DNA of 64,000 bases from Nepenthes gracilis (GCA_033239525.1 BSYO01000002.1:16030626-16094625); one strand, 5' to 3'. Positions 1 through 13,331 are shown, counted from the stretch's first letter. Numbers and translations are program-made. Notes: generated by a model from the letters alone, not told the origin.

Positions 1-2280
1 GCTAAGTGTTCTCATCTGAAAGGAAAATAACAACAGCAAGAGTGAGCTAACAGCTCAGCAAATGTAATCATAAACACCCCTCCAAGACATGTACAAGAAA
101 TGAAGCGAGAGGGAATACATGCACTCTCCATAATCAAGGAATAGGAGAGGGAACAGGAACAACTGGAATCGCTTGATTCCTACCGTTCTCACGATTACAC
201 TGATTGATCACCATTCGGATTCATTTGATTCTCATGGTTTTCATGATTACATCTTGGATCACGGGATTCACATGGTTCATCTTGAATAACGGGGTTTACA
301 CGGTATCTCACGGTTCATATCTTGAACATTATTCATTTTTATTATTACATCATCTTTGTGGACCCTGGCTAGTAGACCGTACTAGCCAACGATGTGAGAG
401 AACGAGGATAGGAATGTGTTCGTTACACATTCTAAAGCCACGACTACTATTTTAGGTCGGTAGCACACGACCCTCGGTTGCATCCATGCAACAATCATCA
501 CAGACAACTACATCTCAATATGTAGCGTCGACAGACACACCCCACACCCCCAGGGTCCAGGGCAATCCTCGTTCTTCCACAGTAGTTTCCTAAAGCGTAC
601 CACAGACATCACCCGCTCCCACGAGCGGTCGGAATACGTAGCCAAGTATTCCTCGGGTTCACACCGCGATGGACATGGTATACTAAAGAATATTATCCAT
701 ACGACTCAGGGTCCTAGTTTCAAGATTAGGTTCAACACTTGGAGAGGGAAACCCACATTTGCCACACACAATCACATCTCGGGAAAATCTCATTCCCATC
801 ACAATCATCTCCAACCGGGAGATTACATCATCACAAGCTCAATGTGGATTCCCTTCCATTCACGTCATGGTTTTCGATATCCAATGGAACTCAATTTCCT
901 TATTCACAATCGGTGGGACTCAATTCCCTTAATCCACAACAAATCATTCCAAGTTCACAACAGAGACTCATTCCCTTAATCACAAGTCACTTTGAAACCT
1001 CAGAGACTCATTCCCTTGCCTCCAGTACACGGATTCACATTCGGGGCTTACATTTATGTTTAATTAGTTAAATGTTACTTTCACAACAATTTTGAAGGCA
1101 TATCACTTTACATTTCTCATTTCATTTTGGATGATCATGATCGGATCTCATTTTGAACACCCGGACGCCGTACACGGTTTGATACTTGGAAATCGGACGT
1201 CCGGTGGATTCGTACACACTCTTTGTACACGAGATTTCACATTTGGGTTTGATTTAACTTATCACGAGGGTGGAAGTATGCAACTTCCCATTCATTTTCG
1301 GATTATCCACAACGGGGAACTTTTAAGGCTCTCGGATGCCACGAAGGGGGTCAAATCTTGCGGGATTCGGCATCCGGTCGATATATACACACAATTGGAA
1401 CACGGGGATTCACATTCTAGGGTCATTCCATCATTTTATGAAGGTAACAACGCGCAATTATCACCTCTGGTCTCGGGTGAACAGTAACAGCGCCCGTTTA
1501 GAGGGCTTGAACGCTACGAACGGGTCAAAACATGCGAAATCGAACCTACGGCTAACATATATGCATCATTGGGACATGGGGATTCACATTTTGAGGTCAA
1601 TTTCATGATACACGGCCGGGAAACGGGAAATTCTCAATTTTTGTGGGTTAGGGTTTTGGTGAAACCAAACGGGACGAAACGGACACGATTTAGCCAAACA
1701 ACTATGTATTCCCTAACCCATACTCATGGGTTTCGAGATTCTACCATTCACCGTGGGTAGCGACACAAAATACCCAACGAAAATACATAAAACATCGAAA
1801 GAGAACGAGAAGTGGGTATGAGAACACTTGCCTCGACACGTGCTTTCACTTTTATACCTGGCTCTCGGACGGATCTGGACTCCCGGGCCTCAATCTCCTT
1901 CCTTCTCTCTCAAGGATCGGTGCCCTCTCTCTCTCTAAAACCCTAAACCCATGCGAGAATGAGAGGAGAGAAGGTGCGACGGGTTTTTATACTGCGCGCA
2001 CCGCTCGAGCCGCGCTCGAGCGGGCAGCGAGCGGGCTCGCCACGGGTCTTCCCCCGCTCGAGCTCCTCTCGAGCGGGAAGCGAGCGGCCCTGCTACTAGT
2101 TTTTCCGCTCGAGCCACCCAGCAGGCGCAAGCCTGCTGGCAGGGCTTCAGCAGCCCGGACCCGAATAATTTTTTCAATTTTTCTTCCGACACCAAACCTT
2201 AATCTTTCCATAGGATTAGTATTGATTATCATCATACTAATCACCTCATTATTATCTGGTTCTTAAATCCGGAACCTCAC
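1..2280 (-). mobile_element. LTR fragment Y of a Ty3/gypsy-type element (minus sense, 3' part outside window)
   Basis: Read on the minus strand it starts at 2,280 with TGTGAGGTTCCGGATTT, the same start as the solo LTR at 35,864. The next ~130 bases and the region around 1,330-1,620 (compare 36,540-36,800) are clearly alike, so the two are one LTR family. A TATA-like TATAAAAA lies at 1,984-1,991 on the minus strand, just upstream of a CT-rich leader (1,890-1,940 on plus). The block at 11-64 matches the conserved LTR block found elsewhere about 450-630 bp from the sense 3' end, so several hundred bases should lie left of the window. No TSD can be checked. Open frames at 739-1,487 and nearby are incidental. 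Nothing else was found here. Confidence 0.75.
1984..1991 (-). promoter_or_regulatory. TATA-like box of LTR Y
   Basis: Minus strand TATAAAAA, about 290 bp inside the LTR sense start. It is followed downstream in sense by purine-rich leader sequence (CT-rich on plus), the usual U3/R layout. Position and sequence only; activity is not shown. Confidence 0.45.
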
Positions 2281-3285
2281 ACGGGGGATATGAGGCGATT
2301 GAGATGGCTGAGTACTCAGGCCTAAAATGTTGTCGATGGTCGAGTGCTACAGACTTAAAATGTAGCCGATGGTCGAGTGCTGAAGACCTAAAATTTAACC
2401 GATGGTCGAGTGTTACAGACCTAAAATATAGCCAATCTTAGAATGTGTGGCAGACACATTCCTTTCCTCGTCCACTCATATCGTTGGTTAGTACGACCTA
2501 CTAGCTTGGGTCCGCAAAGATTGATGAAAGCAATGAAAGTGAATGAACGTAACCAGAATAAACATACGAACTAAATGATTCCCGATGCTCTCTCTCTTCG
2601 CATGCTTTCTTTATCCAAGTTATATGATTCCCCTACCCAGTTATTGCCTTTCCTATAAATTGCTGTAGTTTATGATGTATGATTTTATTTGCTGGGCTGT
2701 ACGCTTACCCTTACTATATATCTTTCAGATGAGAACACATTGATGCCCGACGAGACAAAGTAGACCATAGAAGTGCGATTAACAACTGATATTGCACGCA
2801 GGACTCCGGGCTGGGACTTAGTTGATTTTTGTGTATGAAACAGGAATTTTTGTCCTACAGTTGTAAACTGTGTAAAAGATGTATGGTGATGATTGATGAT
2901 ATTTAGCATGGACGAATGATGAATTAGTTTCCACTGTATATTGTGATTTTTATACTTCTACAGGTCCTTCTCATTGTGGTTATGATCGAGGTTCCTAGTT
3001 GGCATCCTTCCCCACCGGCATTATACTGGAGTTATGATGTCGGTGCCACTCGGTTGATGTGGCGATTAGATCCTATGCAATGTGGCGATTAGATCCTGTG
3101 TAGTGTGGATGGTTATAGATTGTTGTGTAGGATTGATCTACAGGTGTTTGTATTTTGACAAACGCTCAATTTACAAACGGAACTCTTCCCAATTTCCTAT
3201 AGAAATTAGTAGTTTTAATTAGGAATTCTAGTTTATTTTTTTCGTTGACGGAGGTTATTTAAGAAAAATAACTCGGTCCATCACA
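2281..3285 (+). mobile_element. LTR fragment X (plus sense, 3' part of an LTR)
   Basis: Ends in ...ggtccatcaca at 3,285, the CACA terminus shared by the other plus-sense LTRs here. The host LTR repeat resumes directly after it (aaaccttaatcag). It carries the conserved LTR block at about 2,688-2,734 (tgctgggc ... ctttcagatgag). The left end is cut by LTR Y, so X was already in place when Y inserted. Short tandem units of about 40 bp (gatggtcgagtgctacagac) lie at 2,300-2,430. No coding content. Confidence 0.6.
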
Positions 3286-4594
3286 AAACCTTAATCAGAG
3301 ATTCTTCAGATAGCTTCGGAACATCTTAGAAGTTCTATAATATATTCTTGTATGACTTTTCGGACTATACCTTAATTAGAGTTCCTTCAGGTAGCTTCAG
3401 AACATCTCAGAAGTTCTACAGTGTATTCTTGTGGGACTTTTCAGACTTAACCTTAATCAGAGATATTTCATATAGCTTCAGAACATCTCAGAAGTTCTAC
3501 AGTATGCTCCTGTGGCACCTTTCAGACTAAGATTTCATCATAGGCCTTATCATATTATAGGATTCTGGGAAACTTAATCATCAATCCCTAATTTTCGACC
3601 TAGGGTTTGATGCGCAGCTTTCGGACTATAATCGGACTCCAAAAGCATGTACAATCATGAAACTGTAGCCCTATATTATGATACATATAGATAAACTTGA
3701 AATTTATTTGATTAATTAATAGAAATTTGCTTTATTTACATGAAACATGCAGAAAAATAAATTTATGGCATAAATACGTATTCAGAGATACAGAAAAGCG
3801 GTAAAAACAGAGGGTAACATTTGGGGTATATTTGCCTTAGCTTGCTCTATAGTTTTTTTTACCTAGATCGGATCGGAAGTGGCGATTTCTCCTATTTTCT
3901 TCCCTTTTTCCTTCTTCCTCCTCTTGTCTTTGCGTTCTACTTGTGGTCTGCCCCTCTCTCTCCTCAAATCCTATTTTAAAATGCAGAGAAAAGGGGTCAC
4001 GTGCGGGTCACATGACTGGCGCTCTAGCACCAGCTCTCGTATTTTTCAGCCCCCGTCTCGCCTCAGACGGATGTGTTCTTAAAATCACGCCTCACCAGTG
4101 CTCGAGCACTACTCGGGGGCGGGTCAGGCCCATGTCGAGCCTGCAGCGAGCCTACTTTGCGTCTTTGTCGTCCGAGACCCGTTTTGATCCTTCCAACCCA
4201 ACGCTTTGCATCCTTGGACCCGAATTTTTATTATATAACCTTAATAGGCCATAATTATCATAATTTAAAGCCCAGAATCTTATTTACGAATCAATGTTTC
4301 TCGGTTTACAACTTCAATCCCCGATTTTACCGATTCTAGAACTTTGGGCTTTTCAATCTAATTCCTTTCATACCTCTTAACCACAATTCACCTATTTTAA
4401 CTTAATTACCTCCCAATTACCATATTTTGGAATTCTGAAACCTCACCACCCATATTAATCAGATCTTGAAAATCGGTACCTTAAAGGACCCAACTTCCTC
4501 TTTTTGCTTCCAAACTCACTTTTTCCACATTCTAAACCCAATCCTTCGTCGTTATTAACTTAATTTATCATGTTTTGCGACACAGATTGTCACA
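3286..4594 (-). mobile_element. Element A: left LTR (3' LTR in sense), 3.3-4.6 kb part
   Basis: Sense is minus. The LTR edge is at 4,594, where plus reads gattgtcaca followed by ctttcccccactt. On minus that is a polypurine tract followed by TGTGAC. The piece begins with ~82-bp tandem units (copies near 3,288, 3,370 and 3,450) that also occur in A's other LTR at 25,070-25,390. The stretch 3,830-4,580 aligns with LTR B at 9,005-9,815. The rest of this LTR is displaced by LTRs X and Y. Confidence 0.7.
3288..3530. repeat. Tandem repeat, ~82-bp unit, 3 copies
   Basis: Units share accttaatcagagat, cttcagatagcttc, aacatctcagaagttctac and a closing gtgggacttttcagact. The same family has about four copies at 25,070-25,390. 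It marks the two LTRs of element A as partners. Confidence 0.8.
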
Positions 4595-4612
4595 CTTTCC
4601 CCCACTTATAGA
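4595..4612 (-). other. Polypurine tract of element A
   Basis: Minus strand reads AAGTGGGGGAAAG immediately before the LTR start TGTGAC. This is where plus-strand DNA priming occurs in LTR retrotransposons. The matching tract of element B is at 9,816-9,830. Just upstream in sense, frames resemble the NFE(D/E)EIS tail common at the end of Ty3/gypsy polyproteins. Confidence 0.7.
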
Positions 4613-6528
4613 AATCTCTTCCTCAAAATTTAACGATCCTTAAATTTTTAGAATCAAGGAACCTCCTTAATATTTCCAATTCATTTCTAAATCAGGATGG
4701 TTATCCTAGAAAACCATAAATATTAGAATTTCCTTGATCCTCACTATTTGACACGTCCTTTCGAAATCCAAATTCACTAAGTCTAAAGGCAATCCTATTT
4801 TGTTAATCACTTTTCTAACTTAATTTTGAACCTTAAACAAGCAAAATGCCTCATTTCATTGTTATGTCATCAAGTCGACATTTTTCCGTAGTACCAACCC
4901 CCTCCGATACACTCGAATTACACAACTGCCATGATTTTACTTTTCTCAAAATGTCCACATTAAGAAAACGACCCCCACAAATCCTAAAACTGCAACGGGG
5001 TCAAAGATTATAATTACACAATCACTACAGATTTGGTGTGGTTTTTGGTTTATTACACAACTAATAACTCCAACACTTACAACGTGATTCAGTTTCCCAA
5101 CTTAGGAATACTTCAGTCTATTGCCTTAAACATTAGAGCCTACACATGATTTCTTAAACTGAAACTTCTAGTTGTTAATCCCAATTTATGAAGGAGCAAT
5201 TCACATAGGGATTCTTCTCCCTCTTAGCCCAAGGGCAACTATTTACATATAACGCAACCGGGATCCATCTGTGTTACAGTCCCTAACTTGCAGATTTGCA
5301 GGACATTCATTATCCTCAATGTAATATCCATAAATTCTCAAGACAAAATCTCATCATAAGGTCCCAATTTCGGGAGAAGCAGCTTTCAACCCAAAAACTC
5401 CTCCCCCACTTTACTTGTGGGTGACTATCTATTGATGCAGAATAACAAAAATCCCAATCCTTCTTAAGGGCATTACTGCCTATACTAGCTTACTTAGTCC
5501 ATTAATCAATTCTACTTTCCAGAGGCCTTAAGATGTCCTTAATGGCAATTAACTGATGCCCTTACAATTTCATACAAATCCTTAAAGACCAATGTCAATT
5601 TTAATTCACCTATTTGAATAAGTCAGCTTAGTCTTTTCCTCCGAATACAAATATTCCACTAAACTTCCATAGCCAAATTCTCAAACGACCACCTACCGAC
5701 TTCAAAAGGGGCAGTTCCATTCTCCAATTAAACTCGACACCTATCCTTGATTTAATCGATCTTACTTCTTACTCGAAATTTTCACCTGAATTACAGGGTA
5801 TCATATTCCTTCGATACAATTTACACAAGTATCCTCGAGTACCATTTCAATTTCTGAAAGGGTTGGCAGAACCTCAATAGCTACTTTACTTGTCATTCAG
5901 AAAATAAGATTGGCGAATCTTCTCTTTTAACAGTTTACTCTATTTTCCGTATCTACCTAATAACTTCCCAGGTATGGCCTAATATGCCATCTACACTTAG
6001 TACACACCTTATTAATTCCATTACTTCTTTTGCAATTCATCCGATAATTTAAAACTTGTAATCCTAATTGCAATTCAGATTACTCTTTTCAAATCATCGA
6101 TTTAGTTAGGGCAATTTGCTAATTAGATCATCTTAATACCCTATCAAAGTTAATTTCATTCACAAATCCAAACCGAACATCGAAATTTATAATCCCCAAA
6201 TCAAGCAAAACAGAAGTCAAAATTTCATAATTAAGAAAATACCTTCACCCACACTTGGGGGTGGCTTGACATCTCTATGATTATTCCTATCTTTCCTCAA
6301 CTTAAAACAATTCCATACAGATTTTTAATTCAATTTGATTTGCCTAAGCCCAAGATCGATATCATTCTATTTCATCACTAGGTCTCGGTCTATCTCAGAC
6401 CTACTTATACTAGCTAGGATACCTAGGACGTAATTCATTCTATGTCTATCCATACTCAGTCGATCATTCATAATCATTTCGTAAGCTTCTACATACAATT
6501 CAGATCATTCCTAAGGCATCTCGTTTTT
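4613..6528 (-). mobile_element. Element A: internal region, decayed, no coding capacity
   Basis: AT-rich and without a long open frame on either strand. It shares many blocks with the interior of element B: compare 4,600-4,850 with 9,820-10,110, 5,400-5,760 with 11,580-11,960, and 5,870-6,530 with 12,540-13,330. About 1.9 kb remains against 3.5 kb in B, so it has internal deletions. The only protein-like trace is the C-terminal tail next to the polypurine tract. Being sandwiched between LTR, polypurine tract and primer site identifies it as retrotransposon interior. Confidence 0.65.
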
Positions 6529-6543
6529 CTCTGATACACCAAG
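6529..6543 (-). other. Primer-binding site remnant of element A
   Basis: Plus reads ctctgatac-acca; on minus this is TGGT..GTATCAGAG, the 3' end complement of initiator tRNA-Met with a 2-bp insertion. In element B the uninterrupted form (ctctgatacca) stands at 13,319-13,329, directly beside the LTR. Here a LINE tail separates it from the LTR at 6,628. Confidence 0.6.
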
Positions 6544-6627
6544 TCGGCAAAACACTTGGTGTTAGAACATAATTTTTTGTACTTTCTTTTATTATTAATT
6601 CAAATTAATTGCTTACCAAAAAAAAAT
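6540..6627 (+). mobile_element. LINE 3' tail, extreme 5' truncation (~85 bp)
   Basis: Contains the conserved LINE 3' stem-loop (ccaagtcggcaaaacacttgg, stem ccaagt/acttgg) followed by tttgta, a T-rich stretch and gcttaccaaaaaaaaa. The same order is seen at 41,350-41,432 and 51,238-51,326. Only the last 85 bp were copied. It landed between the primer site and the LTR of element A. No convincing TSD. Confidence 0.75.
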
Positions 6628-7193
6628 TGTGGCAAAATGGATCCTAACCTTGATAGGATCCTTCGTCAAACACATACAGAACTTAAATCATTTAAATCCG
6701 GCAGAGATTTCGACAGAGTCTCCTTTGTAACTAGATGAAAACCAAAAGTATAACATGTATTAACCAACTTGTACAAGCACACATCTAATCAGGTACCACA
6801 ATTTTCCTACAACTGACATTCACAGGATCACAAATTGCCATATCATCCATGGCTTCAACACAATACATTTTATCCAAACATTTCAAACACAGAAGGAGGT
6901 GCCAACTAGGACCTATACATATTCAAAGAACAAAATAACAGAAGCATCTATATCCTTAATAGAACCCTACGGAACCAATAGTAAAACATTCATCATAATG
7001 TAATGTCATTTTGAATTATCATAATATACATTGTTCATTTCAAAATGCTAGCTACAAGAACCCGAAATCCTTTGATCCACCGAAGTCCTCCAAGGTCTTC
7101 AAAACTTACGAGCTTTCCCTTCTTCTAGCTAGATCTGACTTTGATCCTTTTGTGACCTTTGCTTATCCGGAGGGGAGAACAGAAAGTAAGGAG
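6628..7193 (-). mobile_element. Element A: right LTR (5' LTR in sense), segment 1
   Basis: Plus reads tgtggcaaaatggatcc at the LTR edge, a variant of the tgtgacggaatggatcc edge of LTR B. It runs to 7,193, where element B begins. Its continuation is found at 19,384 after B ends. The site of B's insertion lies inside the conserved LTR block. Confidence 0.7.
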
Positions 7194-9815
7194 TGTGACG
7201 GAATGGATCCTATTTCTCATAGGACTCTCTGTCAGAAAGATACAGAATAGAATCCATTTATTTTCATCAGTAATTTCTGCAGAAATTTTGGTAGAGTTCT
7301 ATTTAAAATCGGATGAAAATCCAAATATACAATCTATATATTTTAACCAGTACAAGCACACAACTATTCCAATATCACATTTTAACTTACAACACACATA
7401 CACAGGACCATCAATTTGCCATTTCCATCCATAGCTCAAATATAATCCTATCCACTAAATCAGAAATATATAGGAGATGCCATCTAGGACCTATACAGAA
7501 TCTAGAAAATATGTAGCGGAAGCATCTACATCCTTATTAGAAACCTGTGGAAGCATAAATATAGTTCTAATAATTTACAGAATATGCTACAATTATTTAT
7601 ACATAATTTCCTTTACAGAACTCTAAGGGACATGCAAAACTATCAGATCTCCCAAAATACTTCAAGATAATCTTCGAGACTTCACTAAAGCTGCAGAATC
7701 TTCTTTGCTAATCTCTAGCTAGGCCTAATCATCTAGTATCGTCTCTATAACTTTATCTGGAGGGAAAAAACAGTAAACAGTGAGCTGAAACCCAACAAGG
7801 TACATGTAGGCACACAGTAAAACTTTTATACAGAACAAAATATAGTAAAACAGATACAGATGTATATTAAAGTATAAATACTCTAAAACAGTGATTTATA
7901 GAAACTATAGCTGAACATGATGCAGAAGGTTACAGAACTTCCAGGAAACAGAAACACTCAAGCTTCAAAAATCAAAAAATAGTATATTCATGCTTCGTTA
8001 ATAATAAATCGGTAAGACAGGCTTCAGAAAGCATAAATCGGTCTAAATTCTATAAATTATAGAAAATCTCTTTCCTATCAGTAAGGGACCAAACTAGTGA
8101 CCCTACTAGCGGAGGGACGAATAATCAAAGATAGATTATGTTTGTATACAATTAAAGCCAGTAACAATTATCCCTTTTCCTGGGATATATCCCTACCCGT
8201 GGAATTCAGTGCAGTAATGCCGGCCAGTAATAGTAAACTATCCTCTAGGTTAACGTCTTGATGAAGAACGGATCACATATAACTCCATGGATAGAGTTAT
8301 CCTCAATTACTACCATAACGTTCTAAGGCATGTCGGAGAACCTAATCTGACTGTATATCAATCCCGGGTCCTAATTAACAGTATTAGAAACGTTTTCCTT
8401 CTTATTTCTTAACTGAAAACCCTTTCCGGTTTTAGAAGTAAGTTAGAGTATCATAATAACTCTTTAGTTACCTTCAGAATATACAAAAACAGTTTATAAT
8501 CCTTCAATTTCGATTCAGAATATATGGAAACAGTTTGAAACCCTTCAGGTTTGCTTCAGAATATACAGAAACAATTTATAATCATTCAGTTTTGATTCAG
8601 AATATATAGAAACGGTTTAAAACCCTTCAATTTTGCTTCAAAAAACCTCAGAAATTTAACAGTATAAGTTCGTGTAAAATTTTCAAACATAAATCATATC
8701 AGTAGCATTATCATATTATAGATTAACTTTTATATAACAGAAGCTAAGGAAAATAAAGCATCAAATCTTCAATTTTCGTACCTAGGGTTTTGCCAAAATT
8801 TTTGAATGATAAACAAATACCTAATACATGTATTTTTCTAAAATCAGAGGTATATTTAGCAGTATATACTAGTAAATGTAAAATATGTCTGATTAATAAG
8901 GAAAAACTTGGATTATTTATAGTAAACATGCAGAACCATGGATTTAAAGTATAAATACCATTTTTAAGATATAGAAAAGCAATAAAAACAGAAAATAACG
9001 TCCAAGGTACACTTGCCTGAGGTCGGTTTACAGTTATTTTTACCCGGATCGGAGTGGAACTACTGGATTTCTCCTCTTCTCTTCCCTTTCCCTCTTCTCT
9101 CCCGAGGCTCCTTCGCTGCTGTCGTGTGTTTTGCCTTCCCCTCTCCCCCAAATCCCATTTTAAAACAAAAAGGAGAAGGAAATCCCGTGCTGCCCATGAC
9201 TGGTGCACGAGCGCCAATCGGGCGTGCTTCAAGTTCCCGGTTCTGCTAAACCCCCTCGGGTGGTGCCTTGAGCACCACTTCGAGCTATGCATTCTCTTTT
9301 TCGTGCCCCTTTTGCCCTTGAGCTCTACTTGGGCACGGGTCAGGCCCGCATCGAGCTTGCAGTAAGCTTACTTTGTGTTTTCGCCATCCGGGGCCGTTTT
9401 GACCCTTCCAACCCAATTCTTCACTTGGACCCTAATTTTGATTATATAACCTTAGTAGGGCATGATTATCATAATTTAAAGCCCGGAATCTTATTTAGGA
9501 ATTAACATTTCTCGGTTTACAACTTTAGTTCCCGATTTACAAATTTCAGATCTTTGGGCTTTTTGATCCGATTCCTCCCATACCGTTTGACCTTAATTCA
9601 CCTATTCTAAGTTAATTACCTCCCAATTACCATATTTTGGTAATCCGAAACCGCATCACCCATATTAATCATATCTTGGAAATCGGTATCTTACAGGACG
9701 TAACTTCCTCTTTTCGCTTCCAAACTCGCTTTTCCCACATTCTTAAATTTTAGCATGATTTTCATCCATATAATTATTCCATAATTATTACGTTTTTGGG
9801 GGTCGGGATCCTACA
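7194..9815 (-). repeat. Element B left LTR (3' LTR in sense)
   Basis: Aligns throughout with 13,332-15,665 plus 19,085-19,378. Landmarks: the conserved LTR block at 7,755-7,810; ~90-bp composite tandem units of cagaatatacagaaacagttt at 8,460-8,640; a CT-rich leader at 9,060-9,150; and a terminal segment 9,395-9,815. LTRs are identical at insertion, so the visible substitutions between the pair indicate an old insertion. Confidence 0.85.
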
Positions 9816-9830
9816 CTTTTCCCCACTTAC
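9816..9830 (-). other. Polypurine tract of element B
   Basis: Minus strand AAGTGGGGAAAAG directly precedes the LTR start TGTAGGATCCCG. It matches the tract of element A. About 50-60 bp upstream in sense (plus ~9,860-9,895) the minus frame gives SLNFEDEIS, a typical Ty3/gypsy polyprotein tail. Confidence 0.7.
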
Positions 9831-12800
9831 AAAAATTTCTTTTTTTTTTTTCAGGTAATGCTCTTATAGAAATTTCATCCTCAAAATTTAGTGATCCTTA
9901 AATTTTCAGAATCAAGGAACCTTCTAAATGTCTCCAATTCACTTCCAAATTCAGGTGATTATCCTAGAGAACCTTAAACATCGAAATTGTCATGATGGTC
10001 ATTATTTAACGCATCCTTTCAAGACCCAAATTCATTAAGTCTAAAGGTAAATCTATTTCATTAACCACTTTTCGAACTTAATTTCGAACTTTAAACAAGC
10101 AAAATGTCTCATTTCATTTCACACTAAACCTTGAGATTGAGCGTTTCATCTGAACATTACCTTAAACCTTAATACATAGACAGATTCATCACTCTTCCGC
10201 TACGCACTCTGATCAATCCTTTAGTTTTGAATGGCTCGATTACAACTTACCATCGCTAACACAACCTAGTATCACAATTCCTTAACTGAGCTCAATCAAA
10301 ATCCAAACATAAATTTTCAAGCCACAACTAATCTTCGAGAGCGGGATACGTTACATTCTCACCAATTCGTTGGTATATCCTCAATTCGACATTTCCATAA
10401 GACACATATTTCATTTTGAACACCCAACTTATATGGTAGCCTTGATTAAAACCTATTCTAAAATACCCATACCACAAAAATAATCCTCACAGATCCTAAA
10501 TTCACCACAAAAATAGTTACCATATGTTTGATACAATTTCAGATCATTATCCAAAATCTCAAGTTTATAACAATTAATAGCCTCAAAATCTCAAATCCCC
10601 AATGCTAAGGAACCTCAAATCTCGTTAGCGCACCGATGAGCCAACTAGTTCAACCTGAACACATCACCTGTAATCTCCATGGGTGGACTATTTTGATTTC
10701 CCTAAAACAAGACCATAGAACTTCTCGCTTCCAACTTCATAACTTCCATATTTCAGACACAATCTTCTTCTCAACTTAGGAATGCAATACCCCATTACTC
10801 TAAGCGATTGATCCTTAAAATTCATGATCAGTACTGATATTCATTCCTCCTTCAAGACACTGAAGTTCATCTATATACCCCTTAAATAGGTCTATCTGCT
10901 TACAGAATCCCCCCGGGTCGACTTTAGTCATAACATAAGCATAAATTCTCCCACGACAAGGTAATCACCCAAAACCATGTCCACAATTTCTTAAACAAAA
11001 ACTTCTAATTACTGATTTCAATCAATGGAAAAAAAATCTCTTAACTAGGAATTCCTCCTTCGCTTAACCCAGGGCATCGATACACAAGCGATGTGGAAAA
11101 GCATAATTCTAAATTTCCTTAACAATATCAGGGTATATCATTATAATCCTTAAACATATTTACTCGTAATCTCTTAAGGTTATCTTTCCATCATAACATA
11201 ACTACTTGTAATCCTTGAGATTATTAGATCAGAATTATCTCCAAAATAATTCTACAATTCTCAAGTGGGGACTTCTAATATCAACTATCAATCTTGACAT
11301 CCACCTTCCTCCAAAAGATGCCAAAATTTACCATTTTATAGTTCCTAAACTTTTATATTTGCAGAGAATTAATCACCTCCAAAGCAGTATTCGTAATTCC
11401 TCCAAGGCCTCATCGCAAAACTCCACTCATGGCAAAACAATTTCAATTTATATGCTCCTCCCCCACTTGACTTGAGGATAATTACCGAGTGATGAAGAAA
11501 TAACAAAGTTCCAAACTCTCTCAAGGGTATTACTCATAAATCCTCTAGGTAAAAACCTTATCACAAAATTTCAATTACGAATGAAACAATTTTAAACTGC
11601 AGACTCCTTCCCCACTTTGCTTGTGGGTGATTACCTAGTGATGCAAAACAATAAAATTCCAATCCTTCTTAAGGGCATTGTGACTTCATGAACTTACTCA
11701 ACTCATTAATCCATCCTACTTTTCGGAGGTCTCAAAGCATCCTCAACGGTGCTTAACTGATACCCTTCCGATTTCATACAATTCCTTAAGGACTAGTTCA
11801 AATTTTAGTTTCCTCTAAACCACTCATTAAAATAAATTGCCTTGGTCTCTCTCCAGATACATATGTTCTTCGAAACTTTCATAATTAGATTCTCAAACGG
11901 TCATCCACTGACTTCAAAAAGGGCAGTCCGTTTTCTAATTAGACTCAACGTCTATTTCCTAATTTGATTAACCTTGCATCTCATTCAAAATGCATAACCC
12001 AATTGCAAGGCATTATATCCTCTCGATGCAAATTACAAAAATATCCTCGAGTATCTTTTCAACACTAAAAGGATTCCCACCACTGAAAGATCAATTCCAG
12101 ATCATCAGCTCCACTTATTCGCCATATTAATCAAATGAAACAAATATTCCTTCTTCCAATCAAATACTCATCTAACTACTTGTCACAATTCCAAATTTAT
12201 GACAAAATTTCAGCATTTAACAACTTAGTATTTCATTGTTAAGCCAATTTATTCATTCCAGTTAGACCACTTAACTTTTCACAAGAATCTGACAAAAACC
12301 CAGGGGCCTCACCATTCAATCAACCTCTAACAAATTCACAGGGGCTTTCCTTTCTGGCTTTTATAACCATACTTGTCCCAATAACGGGACCAGTTAGTAG
12401 TGATCCTTCACTTTTCTTACAAATGCCTCAATCTCAAAGACTCCCCATCATCGAATCATTAACTTTTGATTATTTCAAAGCTCACCAAATATCTTCATCA
12501 ATGCTATTCGAATCCTCAAGATCATTACCGATCTCAGCACAACCTCAATAGCAACTCCATTTGGCGGTCGGAAAATAAGGTAGGAAAATCTTCTCTTTAA
12601 CAGTTTTCTCTAATTTCGTATCCACGTAATGACTTTTTAGATATTGCCTAATATGCTATCTATGCTTAGCACACACCTCATTACATAACTCGCAAGCATC
12701 ACCAAATTAGTTCCAATACTCTTGATACGTGAGCCTAATTACATTTTATATTATTTTGTTCAAAATTATCAGTTTTAGTGTGGCAATTTTCCATCCAAAT

Positions 12801-13318
12801 CATCTTAATATTCCATCAAGATTAATTATTCATGAATCCAAATTGGACATGAAAATTCATAATTCCTTCAGATAAGGGTTGCTCCCCAGGGATTGACACC
12901 ATCAAGTTTTATTCTGAAATTCGGAACACATATAAACTTATTTCCTAGTCATCATTAATTGGCCTTGCTTTTTCGCCATCCAAAACATTACATAAAGAAA
13001 TTGGCTCTTTTAAAATTAATTTCTCTATGAGATACCCGAAAAGATGAGGTGTGACACTAAGTAGATTAGATTATCTTAAACTTAAGCCTAATATCCAAAC
13101 CGATAAACTCAGATCTAAGGTCATTGTAAATCAATTTAATCATTCAGCTCGATCAATAAGTCCTAGCTCAAGTTGATCCTAACTTATGCGAATTAGAACA
13201 CCTAGGATTTCATAACATAACGTAATCAGTCTATGTCTATCCCTACCTGTTCGGTAAGTTAGGATCATTTCCTAAGCTTCCGCATATGATTCAGATCATT
13301 CCTAAGGCATCACGTTTT
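9831..13318 (-). mobile_element. Element B: internal region, decayed
   Basis: About 3.5 kb, AT-rich, with stops in every frame. I could not find reverse transcriptase, integrase or gag motifs by eye; only the C-terminal tail motif near 9,880 is recognisable. It is homologous to the interior of element A, which is shorter. Without coding capacity, movement would have needed enzymes from another element. No other feature seen in this stretch. Confidence 0.65.
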
Positions 13319-13329
13319 CTCTGATACCA
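13319..13329 (-). other. Primer-binding site of element B (initiator tRNA-Met)
   Basis: Minus strand TGGTATCAGAG begins 2 bp after the LTR end TGTCACA at 13,332. This is the complement of the 3' end of plant initiator tRNA-Met, the usual primer for Ty3/gypsy elements. It fixes the element's orientation as minus. Confidence 0.85.
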
Positions 13330-13331
13330 AT

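Noticed and set aside
739..1760. Overlapping plus-strand open frames of 63-131 codons
   Set aside because: Non-coding LTR; a homologous stretch at 36,533-36,808 gives a similar frame on the other strand only because the DNA is related. No domain or start context.
8744..9292. 182-codon open frame on the minus strand
   Set aside because: Inside the LTR of element B; not preserved in the partner LTR at 14,880-15,430 and no known domain.
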